Shown piece after piece: positions 1 through 10,163 of a stretch of DNA of 64,000 bases (position 1 is its first letter; the number at the start of each line of letters is the position of its first letter). The stretch is taken from the NCBI RefSeq assembly GCF_051245535.1, contig NZ_CP195303.1, forward strand, positions 620,001 to 684,000, read 5' to 3'. Under the pieces are notes generated by a model. The model was not told the DNA's origin, did no database searches, and saw only the letters and a list, made by a program, of their open reading frames with translations. This DNA is from Micavibrio aeruginosavorus_D. GTDB lineage: Bacteria; Pseudomonadota; Alphaproteobacteria; Micavibrionales; Micavibrionaceae. The translations under genes and the position numbers were made by a program.

Positions 1-1
1 T

Positions 2-256
2 GACGTGAAATTGTCCGTAAACGGCATTCGCACGGTTGAACACAATGGCGGTCTGGACGCGTTCTTGCTGGACACCCCGAAGACGAAATTGGACCCGAAG
101 CTGCGCGCTTATCGCCGCACGCTGTCCAAGAAAGTCGCGAACGGCGCCGTGAACCCGGTTGTTTTCGAAAAGAAAGCAATCCCGAAGGGTAAAAAAGGCA
201 ACATTTCGGCGCGTCTGCTGAAGAAAAAAGCTGCGAAAGCTGCTGCCGCGAAATAA
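2..256 (+). CDS. rpmB: 50S ribosomal protein bL28, C-terminal part (5' end outside window)
   Basis: The reading frame is open from the first base of the window, so the start lies upstream and only the last 84 residues are present. The segment beginning VKLSVNGIRTVEHNGGLDA corresponds to the central-to-C-terminal strand of bL28 (KVSANGLRTIDKxGxDA in alphaproteobacteria), followed by a basic tail ending in KKKAAKAAAAK. bL28 is a component of the large ribosomal subunit. A strong Rho-independent terminator follows 28 bp after the stop, so this is the end of its transcription unit. The apparent GTG start at position 5 is an internal valine codon, not the true start. Confidence 0.85.
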   Translation, partial: DVKLSVNGIRTVEHNGGLDAFLLDTPKTKLDPKLRAYRRTLSKKVANGAVNPVVFEKKAIPKGKKGNISARLLKKKAAKAAAAK

Positions 257-284
257 TTATTGGGCCGTCTGGTCCCATTGAATA

Positions 285-316
285 AAAAGCCCCCGTTATG
301 GGGGCTTTTGTTTTTC
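285..316 (+). terminator. Rho-independent terminator after rpmB
   Basis: Perfect 10-bp stem AAAAGCCCCC / GGGGGCTTTT with a 5-nt loop (GTTAT), followed by GTTTTT. It closes the rpmB unit. Confidence 0.9.
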
Positions 317-392
317 GTAAAGTTTGCAAGGCAGAGCGGATAGCCCTATAAAACAAGCTGATTTTCAACAAGGGATATAGGGATAAAAAATC

Positions 393-845
393 ATGGCTAA
401 AGCAACGTTGTACAAATCTTTGGTCGCGGCGTTTGCCGTTGTAAATGCGATTACCTTTGCAGACAGCACAATCATTGCGCACACCGTGCACAGTGGCCCG
501 CACGCACCGAAGGTCAGCCTGGATCAAGTCGGCATGCACGCCGGAATGACTCCGTTGATGAATATGTATCAGTGGACGGCCAAAGATCTTGATTCCCGTT
601 CTTTGACGGCCCGCGCACCGCTCAGCTATATCGCAGCGGCTTCTGGCGCTGTGTTGCCACCGGTGGCTGATGGTGCCGTCGGTCTGGTTGTATCAGTGCT
701 GGGCGCACCGGGCTCTGTCGTCGGGCACTGGACGGGTGTTGCGACGGGCAAAACCTTTGCATCTGCAACCGATGTAAAAACACAGGCTGACAAAGCGCTG
801 GCCGAGCGGTTCAAGCCTCAGATGAACCGTTTTCCAAACCTCTAA
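393..845 (+). CDS. unknown exported or membrane-associated protein, 150 aa
   Basis: I do not recognise this protein. The first ~30 residues (MAKATLYKSLVAAFAVVNAITFA) form a short basic region followed by a hydrophobic stretch, compatible with a signal peptide or a single N-terminal anchor. A second glycine/alanine/valine-rich hydrophobic stretch lies at about residues 75-110 (SGAVLPPVADGAVGLVVSVLG). The C-terminus is polar. The ATG is preceded by AGGGATATAGGG, a plausible ribosome binding site. It ends 21 bp before tgt in the same orientation, so the two may be cotranscribed, but nothing links their functions. Confidence 0.6.
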   Translation: MAKATLYKSLVAAFAVVNAITFADSTIIAHTVHSGPHAPKVSLDQVGMHAGMTPLMNMYQWTAKDLDSRSLTARAPLSYIAAASGAVLPPVADGAVGLVVSVLGAPGSVVGHWTGVATGKTFASATDVKTQADKALAERFKPQMNRFPNL

Positions 846-866
846 CCTGAAAGAAACGCGTACCCT

Positions 867-2051
867 ATGCTGACCTATCCGAATTTCGCCTTTGATGTTT
901 TGCATCGTGATCAAAACGGTACGCGCGCGCGTATCGGGCGTCTGGTCACGCCGCATGGCACGATTGAAACGCCGAACTACATTTTCTGCGGTACCAAGGG
1001 TGCGATTAAAAACCTGTCGCCGATGCAAATGCGCGAGGCGGGTGCGGATATTATTCTGGGCAATACCTACCATTTGATGATCCAGCCGGGTGCGGATTTG
1101 ATTGAACGGATGGGCGGTTTGCATGAATTTAACCGTTGGGACGGTCCGATGATGACCGATTCCGGCGGGTTCCAGATTTTCTCTATGGGGCATGGCGGCG
1201 TTGCCGATGAAATCAAGGGGCGCAGCAATAACAAAGCCCGCGGAAAATCCCTGCTGGAAATATCGGAGGAGGGCGCGCGTTTCAAATCATACTGGGATGG
1301 CAGCATCCTGAACCTGACGCCGGAAGAATCCATTTCCATCCAGCGTAAAGTCGGCGCGGATTTGATTTACCAATTCGATGAATGCACGGCGTACCACGTT
1401 GAACGATCCTACACCGAAGAATCCATGCATCGCTCCCACCGTTGGGGTGATCGTTCCATCGCCGAATTTGAACGCGGCCATGATGGGCGGCAAGCGTTGT
1501 ACGGCATTGTCCAAGGCGGCGTGTACAAAGATTTGCGTGATATCAGTTGCGCATGGACGGCGGAAAAACCGTTCTTTGGTACGGCGATTGGCGGGTGCCT
1601 TGGTGGTTCGACGGAAGAGTTTTACGAGATCACCGGATGGTGCATGGAAAAAATCCATCCCGATCGCCCGGTCCACTTGCTGGGCATAGGCGCGATCCGT
1701 GATATTTTCGCCTGTGTCCGTTTGGGTATTGATACGTTCGATTGCGTGTCCCCGACTCGCATTGCTCGCCATGGCTGGGCGTTGACCAAGGGTGGTTCGG
1801 GCCGCATGAATTTGCGCAACGCGCAGTACCGCGAAGATAAAGAACCGCTGGACGCGTCCCTCGGTATTCCGGCCAGCGCCCATTTCTCCCGCTCGTATAT
1901 CCACCATTTGCTGAAGGTGGGCGAGTTGCTGGCGACGCAGTTGATCGCCCAGCACAACGTGGCGGTGATGACCCGCCTGATGCGCGAAATCCGCGCGGCC
2001 ATTAAAAATGGCACGCTGGATTCACTGGAACGTGAATGGATTGAGGATTAA
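867..2051 (+). CDS. tgt: tRNA-guanine transglycosylase, atypical (zinc cysteines missing)
   Basis: The protein (394 aa, normal length ~375-400) is a TIM-barrel base-exchange enzyme that puts a 7-deazaguanine into position 34 of GUN-anticodon tRNAs. Visible catalytic elements are TDSGGFQ (Asp98, general base), FDEC (Asp171, Cys173), VQGG (Gln216), and FDCVSPTR with the nucleophile Asp292. Two features are odd. At the zinc site the usual CxCxxC is replaced by LxIxxS (residues 332, 334, 337), although the distal His (AQHN, His363) remains. In the substrate pocket the motif GGLAVGE of typical bacterial enzymes reads GGCLGGS, so the position equivalent to Zymomonas Val233 is Gly246, as in eukaryotic queuine-type enzymes. 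Function as a transglycosylase is well supported; substrate choice (preQ1 or queuine) is open. No queA, queC or queF lies in the window. Confidence 0.88.
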   Translation: MLTYPNFAFDVLHRDQNGTRARIGRLVTPHGTIETPNYIFCGTKGAIKNLSPMQMREAGADIILGNTYHLMIQPGADLIERMGGLHEFNRWDGPMMTDSGGFQIFSMGHGGVADEIKGRSNNKARGKSLLEISEEGARFKSYWDGSILNLTPEESISIQRKVGADLIYQFDECTAYHVERSYTEESMHRSHRWGDRSIAEFERGHDGRQALYGIVQGGVYKDLRDISCAWTAEKPFFGTAIGGCLGGSTEEFYEITGWCMEKIHPDRPVHLLGIGAIRDIFACVRLGIDTFDCVSPTRIARHGWALTKGGSGRMNLRNAQYREDKEPLDASLGIPASAHFSRSYIHHLLKVGELLATQLIAQHNVAVMTRLMREIRAAIKNGTLDSLEREWIED

Positions 2052-2065
2052 GGGAGCGGTGGCCC

Positions 2066-2986
2066 TTATACGGGGCCGCCCGCCTTTAAGGTTGGATGCG
2101 CCTGAACCGTTGCCCGCGGTTGCGCGATAAACAGTTTATCAAGGCTATCCAGAATATCGCGGGTCAGGCCGATTTCAGAATTGCCGTACCCCGAACTCAC
2201 GGTGCCCGTGCTTTTCATTGAACGGTCTTTGTTTCTGAAATTCTCACCATTGGCCAGCCGGGTGAACTGTTCAACATTGCTGAACGCGTTCGCCTGTTTT
2301 TGTTCCAACGTGTCCTGAATGGTCGAGATGATGTGTTTCAAATCGTTCAGCGGCAGGTGTTTTTGCGAATCCAATGTGTAATCGCCCAACCGTTCCATCA
2401 TCTTTTCGTCCAGATGCGCGGTTTCGTCTTTGCTGAGATCGTCATACAGGCTTTGGATATTCGAGAACAAAGACGGTGGCAGAATGGCATATCCAAACGG
2501 GTTTTCCAGTTTTGGTACCAGTGTGGGGATCGTGTCCAGAATGCGTTCAATCCGATGCGTCACAGTTTTGTAGGTCGCCAGTTTTTCCTTCGCTGCGGTC
2601 AGGGGGGATTGGCCGTTGCATTGCCATTCCATCATGTCGCGCACGTTGGTGCGGTGCATTTTTTCACGGACGTCCGCCAATTCTGCGGCGGCAATATCAT
2701 ATTCCTTGCGGTAATCATTGCGCACGGATTCAACAACGGCCTGCATCCGAACCAATGACTGTGGTGTGCAGGGGTTGTGCAGGTCGCGCCAGAAGCTGTC
2801 TGCGACCTTGCCCTTTTTGTCGAATGACATGGCGTTACCGGGAATGAATCGTTTATGGCTCAACGTATCCCAGTAAAATTCGTTCAAATCTTCTTTCAAT
2901 GATGCAGGAATGGCGACGCTATAAGCCTGCGGTGCTTTACGTTCGCGGGCGGCCAGATCAAAAACATTGCGCGGTGTCTCGGTCAT
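2066..2986 (-). CDS. unknown protein, 306 aa, with N-terminal PRNVFDLA motif
   Basis: Not recognised. It is soluble, largely helical and charged, with no signal peptide or membrane segment. The N-terminus MTETPRNVFDLAARERK shares the motif PRNVFD(I/L)A with the gene immediately upstream, which suggests two related proteins or a common docking sequence. Its ATG overlaps the upstream stop codon (ATGA at 2983-2986), so the pair is probably translationally coupled. It converges with tgt, and only 14 bp separate the stops. Confidence 0.6.
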   Translation of the reverse strand: MTETPRNVFDLAARERKAPQAYSVAIPASLKEDLNEFYWDTLSHKRFIPGNAMSFDKKGKVADSFWRDLHNPCTPQSLVRMQAVVESVRNDYRKEYDIAAAELADVREKMHRTNVRDMMEWQCNGQSPLTAAKEKLATYKTVTHRIERILDTIPTLVPKLENPFGYAILPPSLFSNIQSLYDDLSKDETAHLDEKMMERLGDYTLDSQKHLPLNDLKHIISTIQDTLEQKQANAFSNVEQFTRLANGENFRNKDRSMKSTGTVSSGYGNSEIGLTRDILDSLDKLFIAQPRATVQAHPTLKAGGPV

Positions 2987-3405
2987 CGTGGGTCTACTCC
3001 TGTTTCAGCTTTTTTATTGGGACGTGCGAATGGGCGCACATCCCCTTTTGGGTTTTGTTGAATCATACGGGACAGATCATCCAGAACGCTGTCGATCAAA
3101 CCGACCTGCTGCGTATCCTGATGGTCTTGAAAATAGGGGCGGATGTTTTGCATGATCGATTGCAGGTCGCTTAAAACAACAGGGGCCTGCATGTCGAACG
3201 CATAGCCGGACAAGCGCACGCGGTGTTCCAGTTTGAAACCGCGCGCTTCAAACGCTGCGTAATCCATCACATGGCGGCCCAGAACTTTTTCGTAAATCTG
3301 TTTTACCCCTTGGCGCACTTCATCGGGCAGGGATACGGCGGCGCGGGGCGGCTTTTTCCCGGCGGCGGTGGCAATATCAAAGACGTTACGCGGCTTTTGA
3401 TCCAT
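2983..3405 (-). CDS. unknown protein, 140 aa, with N-terminal PRNVFDIA motif
   Basis: Not recognised. The open frame extends upstream to 3441, but the start at 3405 is preferred because it gives MDQKPRNVFDIATAAGKK, which aligns with the N-terminus of the downstream gene (MTETPRNVFDLAARERK). The rest is hydrophilic and predicted to be helical, with no signal peptide. It is first in a two-gene unit and overlaps the next gene by ATGA. The divergent neighbour is the CZB-GGDEF gene at 3617. Confidence 0.55.
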   Translation of the reverse strand: MDQKPRNVFDIATAAGKKPPRAAVSLPDEVRQGVKQIYEKVLGRHVMDYAAFEARGFKLEHRVRLSGYAFDMQAPVVLSDLQSIMQNIRPYFQDHQDTQQVGLIDSVLDDLSRMIQQNPKGDVRPFARPNKKAETGVDPR

Positions 3406-3563
3406 GGCGTTATAAAACCATAGATCTTGCCTGTTTCGCAATAACCTTTTTCATAATATTTGCGCATCATGCACAGGAACCGCAAAAATCCGCCATTTTC
3501 AAGAATTATCCTGATTTTGCCGGGCGTTAACCAATCGGGGGTAAAATCCCGGTATAGTAGAAA

Positions 3564-3587
3564 AACGGGGTTTAGCCCGTTCTTTTT
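3564..3587. other. terminator-like hairpin in the divergent gap before the CZB-GGDEF gene
   Basis: AACGGG, 6-nt loop, CCCGTT, then CTTTTT on the plus strand; on the minus strand the same stem is followed by TTTTTC. There is no plus-strand gene upstream to terminate, so it may be an attenuator-like leader structure about 30 nt before the start at 3617, or a block on antisense transcription. The stem is only 6 bp. Confidence 0.4.
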
Positions 3588-3616
3588 AAACGCACTTTTC
3601 GGATTTACCCACGGTC

Positions 3617-4530
3617 ATGACGGAACCGATCGACGCATCGCAGGACATTGTTTCTGAATCGCACATGCTGGCACCCATTCTGGACCAGTATGCGGAGTGG
3701 TTTGGCCGCGTTTTGCGTCACGCGTTTTACGTGCAGGTTGTTGGCCCGCTCAATGGCCCGCCGCCGGCCAGCTTCGGTGAATGGGTGGCGCAGGCCGATC
3801 CCGATATGGCCGATGCCATGAACCGCTTGCACACCGATATGGAGACGGCGGCCCAAGCCGTGTTGATGAGCGCACCCGCACCGGACATGGCGGCCTTTGA
3901 TGCGTTTGTGCAGTTGTATGAAGAATTTGTCCTGCGTATCCACCGTCTGGAACGCGACAGTTTGTCGCAGGATAGCGGTGTCGATCTGCTGACGGGCTTG
4001 CGCTCGCGCAAGATGATGATGCCCGATCTGGACCGTGAAATGGAACGCCGCGCGCGGCGGGGGCAGCCCTTTTGTCTGGCGCTGGTCCGTATCGACCATT
4101 TCGATGCCATGCAGAAATCATTGGACAAGGCCGCGCTGGACCATGTCCTGCAACGTGTATCCGCCATGATCAAAAAAACCATCCGGTCCTTTGATGATGC
4201 GTATCGGCTGGATGGCGGTGAATTTATGATGAGCCTGAAACAGGCCGATAGCGCCGGTGGGGCCGCGGGCATTAACCGCCTGCGCCGTTTCATGGAAGAA
4301 GAAGATTTACGCGTGCCGATGAAGGGCCGGAATGTCAGCGTCACCTTGTCCTGCTGCGTTGGTGAACCGCAACCGGGCGATGATATGGATGCGTTGATGG
4401 CCCACATGCGGGATGATCTGGAACGGTTTGGGTCGGAACGCAACACGGCCGTTGAATATGTCGATATCAGCCCGTTGGAACGCTTCGTCCATGCCATGGA
4501 TGAATCCAAGGGCGATGGCGAGGCGCATTG

Positions 4531-4531
<1 letters not shown>
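3617..4531 (+). CDS. CZB-like/GGDEF protein, both domains degenerate
   Basis: The layout matches DgcZ (YdeH): an N-terminal helical CZB-like domain (about residues 20-115) followed by a GGDEF domain (about 121-290, beginning with D-x-LTGL). The signature that should read R-x-GGDEF reads RLDGGEF (residues 197-203): the first glycine is Asp and the catalytic acidic position is Gly, so diguanylate cyclase activity is doubtful. The zinc ligands known from DgcZ (His22, Cys52, His79, His83) also appear mostly lost; in the matching segments I see DQYAEW, PASFGEW and LHTDME, with only one histidine. It may act as a protein-interaction or c-di-GMP/GTP-sensing module. The stop overlaps the ATG of the histidine kinase gene (TGATG), so they are translationally coupled and probably work together. 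Confidence 0.75.
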
Positions 4532-6084
<1,553 letters not shown>

Positions 6085-6157
6085 ACCTGTTGCGCCGCAG
6101 CGCCCAGAGGCCTAAACTGCCCCTCAACCACAGGATTTATGCAGGAGGGATTGAGGT

Positions 6158-6604
6158 ATGAGCCATCACGAACATCATAAAGGCTCCCGCTCTCTGGAAG
6201 AGCGCTGCGCCGCCGCCGGGTTGAAAATGACCGGGCAACGCAAGGTTATTCTGAAAGTGCTGGATGATGCCGAAGACCACCCGTCGGTCGAGGTCGTGTA
6301 TGACCGCGCCCGCGCCATCGACCCGTCGATCAGCATGGCCACCGTGTACCGCACGCTGAACCTGCTGGACGAGCTGGAGCTGGTCACGCGCCACGACTTC
6401 AACGAAAAATTCTCCCGCTACGAAGTCAATATGGACCACCACCACCATTTGATCGATATCGAAAGCGGTGAAGTGATTGAGTTCCAGAACGACGAAATCG
6501 AAGCCATGAAACGCGATATCGCTGAGAAACTGGGCTATGAACTGGTTGAATGCCGGTTGGAGCTGTATGGCCGGAAACTCAAAAAAACCGGGTCCATGAA
6601 CTAA
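6158..6604 (+). CDS. fur: Fur-family transcriptional regulator
   Basis: 148 aa. N-terminal winged helix (about residues 15-90, with STxxHPSVEVVYDRAR- and SMATVYRTLNLLDELELV-type segments) followed by a dimerisation domain with the metal motif DHHHHLID and SGEVIEF. The CxxC pair that binds structural zinc in gammaproteobacterial Fur (HLICLDCG) is absent; the sequence reads HLIDIESG, as is usual in alphaproteobacterial Fur/Mur. It could therefore respond to iron or manganese. Start at 6158 is fixed by a strong ribosome binding site, AGGAGGG (6143-6149). It is followed after 2 bp by a DUF1491 gene, with which it is probably cotranscribed. Confidence 0.9.
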   Translation: MSHHEHHKGSRSLEERCAAAGLKMTGQRKVILKVLDDAEDHPSVEVVYDRARAIDPSISMATVYRTLNLLDELELVTRHDFNEKFSRYEVNMDHHHHLIDIESGEVIEFQNDEIEAMKRDIAEKLGYELVECRLELYGRKLKKTGSMN

Positions 6605-6606
6605 GC

Positions 6607-6945
6607 ATGGCCGACGACCGCCTTCCCACCTGGCTCTATCTCGAAGGCCATTTGAAAACGCTGGACCAGCAGGCGGTCTATTACTACATCCACCAGCGTG
6701 GTGCCCCGGCTTCGGGGCTGATCCTCTTGAAAATCAATCCTTTGGACGGCACGGCCCTGTTGATGACCCAGCAACGGGATCTGGACGGGGTCATGGGCTG
6801 GATGCGCCTGATGAAGGGCGAAGCCGTGCCGGATGCCGAGGCCGACGCCTATATCCGCCGGGCCATGGACCGCGACCCTGACCTCTGGGTCATTGAAATT
6901 GAGGACAAAAACAAGAAAAATCCCTTTGAAGGAAAGGTCTTTTGA
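6607..6945 (+). CDS. DUF1491 family protein
   Basis: 112 aa, family of unknown function found mainly in alphaproteobacteria. Recognisable family features are the N-terminal LPTWLYLEGHLKTLDQQAV, the central ALLMTQQRDLDG, and the C-terminal AYIRRAMDRDPDLWVIEIED. No catalytic motif is evident. The frame is open upstream into fur, but the ATG at 6607, two bases after the fur stop, gives the expected length. It is likely translated from the fur message. Confidence 0.8.
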   Translation: MADDRLPTWLYLEGHLKTLDQQAVYYYIHQRGAPASGLILLKINPLDGTALLMTQQRDLDGVMGWMRLMKGEAVPDAEADAYIRRAMDRDPDLWVIEIEDKNKKNPFEGKVF

Positions 6946-7001
6946 GGGTATTGTGCCGTTCGCCGCAACGCACAATAACTTGATTAAGAGGTTCCGTTTC
7001 C

Positions 7002-7541
7002 ATGTTCCTGTCTAAAATCTCCGTTGGTCCCAACGCCCCGGAAGAAATCCATGTCGTTATCGAAAACCCGCTGGGCGGCGTTCCGGTGAAATACGAACTG
7101 GATAAGGAAAGCGGCATGATGTTCGTGGACCGCTTCCTGCACACGGCCATGTATTACCCGGGCAACTACGGTTTTATCCCGCACACGCTGTCGGGCGATG
7201 GTGACCCGGTCGATGTGATGGTCATTGGCCGCACACCGGTTATGCCGGGCGCGGTCATGGTGTGCCGTCCGGTTGGCGTGATGCTGATGGAAGACAATAA
7301 CGGTCAGGATGAAAAAATCATCGCCGTGCCGGTGCCGAAACTGCACCCGTATCACGACAACATCGAAGACCTCACCGACATCCGCCCGATCCTGCGCGAA
7401 CAGATCGAACATTTCTTCGCGCACTACAAGGATCTGGAACCCGGCAAATGGGTGAAAACCAATGGTTGGGGCGATGCTGAAATGGCGAAGAAAATGATCG
7501 TCGAAGGCATCGAGCGCGCGAAGAAAGACAAAGCCGCTTAA
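7002..7541 (+). CDS. ppa: inorganic pyrophosphatase, family I
   Basis: 179 aa, the normal length for the soluble hexameric family I enzyme, which hydrolyses pyrophosphate and drives biosynthetic reactions forward. The signature DGDPVDVMV contains the three Mg-binding aspartates (Asp66, Asp68, Asp71). The N-terminal IENPLGGVPVKYELDK and YYPGNYGFIP segments are also typical. It is convergent with the DUF1304 gene: the two stop codons abut at 7541/7542, leaving no room for a terminator between them. Confidence 0.95.
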   Translation: MFLSKISVGPNAPEEIHVVIENPLGGVPVKYELDKESGMMFVDRFLHTAMYYPGNYGFIPHTLSGDGDPVDVMVIGRTPVMPGAVMVCRPVGVMLMEDNNGQDEKIIAVPVPKLHPYHDNIEDLTDIRPILREQIEHFFAHYKDLEPGKWVKTNGWGDAEMAKKMIVEGIERAKKDKAA

Positions 7542-7898
7542 TTAAACGAACAGCAGGACTGCCAGCGTCACAAGCGCGGGCAGTCCCTGAATAAAGAAGA
7601 TTCTCCGGTTCACCGAATACCCGCCATACGCACCCGCCACGGCCACGCAAGCCAGGAAGAACAGGGCGATTTGATGCCCGGTTTCCGGTACGGGATGCAC
7701 CACCGCCCAGATCAGCCCAGCCGCCAGAAACGCATTATACAGCCCCTGATTGGCGGCCAGCGTTGCGGTTTTGGCCGCAAAATCCGCATCCATCCGAAAT
7801 GTTTTCCGCCCCAGCGGTTTGGTCCATAGGACCATTTCCAGCACGCAGAAATAAACGTGCAGGGCGGCAATCATCAGGATGAGGATGGTCGCGATCAT
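7542..7898 (-). CDS. DUF1304 small membrane protein
   Basis: 118 aa with four hydrophobic segments (about residues 3-21, 47-67, 76-95, 98-117). The sequence HVYFCVLEMVLWTKPLGRKTF and the ANQGLYNAFLAAGLIW segment match the DUF1304 family of small inner-membrane proteins of unknown function. It overlaps the upstream unknown gene by ATGA (7895-7898), so the two are probably coupled. Confidence 0.8.
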   Translation of the reverse strand: MIATILILMIAALHVYFCVLEMVLWTKPLGRKTFRMDADFAAKTATLAANQGLYNAFLAAGLIWAVVHPVPETGHQIALFFLACVAVAGAYGGYSVNRRIFFIQGLPALVTLAVLLFV

Positions 7899-8437
7899 AG
7901 TTTCGGATATTCCTGACGCAGAAGTTTAAACGCCTGATCACAATTGCGCGCTTTGTCGGCGATGGGGCGCAGGTCAATTGTTGCGTTCGTATGCGGGCGT
8001 TTAAATGTCTGGCTTAACTTCTCTTGAATAAGCGATCCATCGCTGCTGTATCCATCGAATGGAATGCGCGAAAGTGTGACGTACGATCCCTTGGCAACAC
8101 AATGGAATTGGCCTGAAATGTGCGGTGTCTCAGGCGCTGCAACGTCTTTGCTGGACGAGGACCCGCCCGTTTTTGCATCGTAGACCAAGACGCCAATGAA
8201 CGCGCAGAAAGCCAGAAATTTGAAGAAGCCGTTGCCGCTGTCTGTTTTCCCCTCTTTCTCGGGAATAAACACGGGGTCGGGTTTCTTCTTCGCTTTGGGC
8301 ATGCTGTTGCGGATGGTTCTCTCGAGGGCTTCCTGATCTCTTCTCGCCTGATCAGCGCCCCCGCGTTGCGCCGTTGTGGATGGGGCGCCGAGGCCCGTTT
8401 GGTGATCGCGGTAGCCTTTGTTAAAATCGCCTGACAT
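7895..8437 (-). CDS. unknown single-pass membrane protein, 180 aa
   Basis: Not recognised. A basic, low-complexity N-terminal half (many Arg, Lys, Gln, Ala) is followed by one hydrophobic segment, FFKFLAFCAFIGVLVYDA (about residues 73-90). The C-terminal domain of ~90 residues has two cysteines and is probably periplasmic. The frame continues to 8488; the internal ATG at 8437 is chosen because it is preceded by AGGGACAAG and removes a poorly conserved-looking extension. It overlaps the DUF1304 gene. Confidence 0.55.
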   Translation of the reverse strand: MSGDFNKGYRDHQTGLGAPSTTAQRGGADQARRDQEALERTIRNSMPKAKKKPDPVFIPEKEGKTDSGNGFFKFLAFCAFIGVLVYDAKTGGSSSSKDVAAPETPHISGQFHCVAKGSYVTLSRIPFDGYSSDGSLIQEKLSQTFKRPHTNATIDLRPIADKARNCDQAFKLLRQEYPKL

Positions 8438-8579
8438 GATAAATCTTGTCCCTAACAAACTTTTTAGTTGTTCTGAAAAACGATGCAATTTTTAGCAGAA
8501 ATTTTACAGAACAGCAAATTAGCGCCGCCAAGGCGCAGAAACCTTGGCTTTTCAGTTTTCAAATGATACAAACCCCGCC

Positions 8580-10157
8580 ATGAGCGCCTTAAACGAACAG
8601 ATTGATAAACGCCGCACTTTCGCGATCATCGCGCACCCGGACGCCGGTAAAACGACGTTGACGGAAAAATTGCTGTTGTTCGGGGGCGCCATTCAGATGG
8701 CCGGCATGGTCAAGGCCAAGGGCGACCGTCGTCGCGCACGATCCGACTGGATGAAAGTGGAACAGGAACGCGGTATTTCCGTCGCGTCATCCGTGATGAC
8801 GTTCGACTATGCGGGCCAGACGTTCAACCTGCTGGATACGCCGGGCCACGAAGATTTCTCCGAAGATACATACCGCACGCTCTCGGCTGTCGATTCCGCC
8901 ATTATGGTGCTGGACGCCGCCAAGGGTATTGAATCGCAGACATTGAAATTGTTCGAAGTCTGCCGCATGCGCGACATTCCCATCATCACCTTCATCAACA
9001 AGCTGGACCGTGACGGGCAAGACCCGTTCGACCTGCTGGACGAAGTTGAAAACCGCTTGGCGCTGGATGTTGTTCCGGCCAGCTGGCCGATCGGCATGGG
9101 CCGTGATTTCAAGGGCTGCTACGATCTGTTCAATGACACGCTGGTGCTGTTTGATCGCAGCAAGGGCGAGGAATTGCTGTCCAGCGTTGAATGCTCGGGC
9201 CTTGATGATCCGAAGCTGGATCAATTGCTGCCCGCCGACCAATTGGCGAAATTGCGCGAAGATGTTGAGATGATCCGTGGCGTGTACCCGGAATTCAACC
9301 ATCAATCCTATCTCGAAGGGCACATGACGCCGGTGTTCTTTGGCTCCGCCGTCAATAACTTCGGTGTGCGCGAATTGTTGCAGGGCATTGGCCGTTACGC
9401 ACCGAAACCGCGGTCCACCAAGGCTGTTCAACGTGAAATCCAGCCGGATGAAAACAAGGTCACGGCCTTCGTTTTCAAAATTCAGGCGAACATGGACCCG
9501 AAACACCGCGACCGCATCGCCTTTGCCCGTATCTGCTCCGGCAAGTTTAAAAAGGGCATGAAGCTTCTGCACGTGCGCCACGGCAAGCAACTGGTCATCC
9601 ATAACCCGCTGATGTTCTTTGCCCAGGACCGCGAAACGGTGGAAGAGGCCTTCGCCGGCGACATTATTGGCATTCCGAACCACGGCAATATGCGCATTGG
9701 TGATGCCTTGACCGAAGGCGAAACGCTGACATTTACCGGCATTCCCAGCTTCGCGCCGGAATTGCTGCAACGGGCGCGGGCCGATGATCCGCTGAAGGCG
9801 AAACATTTGTCCGCCGCACTGGAACAATTGGCGGAAGAGGGCGTGGCCCGTATTTTCAAACCCTCCATCGACCCGAACTGGATCGTTGGCGTTGTAGGGT
9901 CGTTGCAGTTTGACGTTCTGATGGACCGCATCCGCAGCGAATACAACATCCCGGTGAAATTCGAACAGGTCGAAGTCTACGCCGCCCGCTGGGTCAGTTG
10001 TGACGATCCGGCCGAAATGAAAAAATTCGTCGATGCGATGGGCAGCGCCGTGGCCAACGACCATGACGGCGACCCGGTCTTCCTGGCCCGCAATTCATGG
10101 CATCTGAACGATACGAAGGACAAGTTCCCGAAGATCAATTTCAGCGCGACGAAATAA
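8580..10157 (+). CDS. prfC: peptide chain release factor 3
   Basis: 525 aa, close to E. coli RF3 (529 aa). RF3 is a translational GTPase that recycles RF1/RF2 after termination. G1 is HPDAGKTTLTEKL, G3 DTPGHEDF and G4 NKLD; RGISVASSVM and DPFDLLDEVE are RF3 family signatures. Two starts are possible: TTG at 8544 and ATG at 8580. The ATG is chosen because MSALNEQIDKRRTFAI aligns with the RF3 N-terminus, but neither has a clear Shine-Dalgarno sequence. A bidirectional terminator follows 6 bp after the stop. Confidence 0.93.
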   Translation: MSALNEQIDKRRTFAIIAHPDAGKTTLTEKLLLFGGAIQMAGMVKAKGDRRRARSDWMKVEQERGISVASSVMTFDYAGQTFNLLDTPGHEDFSEDTYRTLSAVDSAIMVLDAAKGIESQTLKLFEVCRMRDIPIITFINKLDRDGQDPFDLLDEVENRLALDVVPASWPIGMGRDFKGCYDLFNDTLVLFDRSKGEELLSSVECSGLDDPKLDQLLPADQLAKLREDVEMIRGVYPEFNHQSYLEGHMTPVFFGSAVNNFGVRELLQGIGRYAPKPRSTKAVQREIQPDENKVTAFVFKIQANMDPKHRDRIAFARICSGKFKKGMKLLHVRHGKQLVIHNPLMFFAQDRETVEEAFAGDIIGIPNHGNMRIGDALTEGETLTFTGIPSFAPELLQRARADDPLKAKHLSAALEQLAEEGVARIFKPSIDPNWIVGVVGSLQFDVLMDRIRSEYNIPVKFEQVEVYAARWVSCDDPAEMKKFVDAMGSAVANDHDGDPVFLARNSWHLNDTKDKFPKINFSATK

Positions 10158-10163
10158 AGATGC

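Noticed and set aside
2052..2082. hairpin between tgt and the gene ending at 2066
   Set aside because: A GGTGGCCC/GGGCCGCC stem exists but no T-run follows on either strand, and most of it lies within the coding end of the minus gene.
8787..10064. 425-codon minus-strand frame opposite prfC
   Set aside because: Shadow of RF3.
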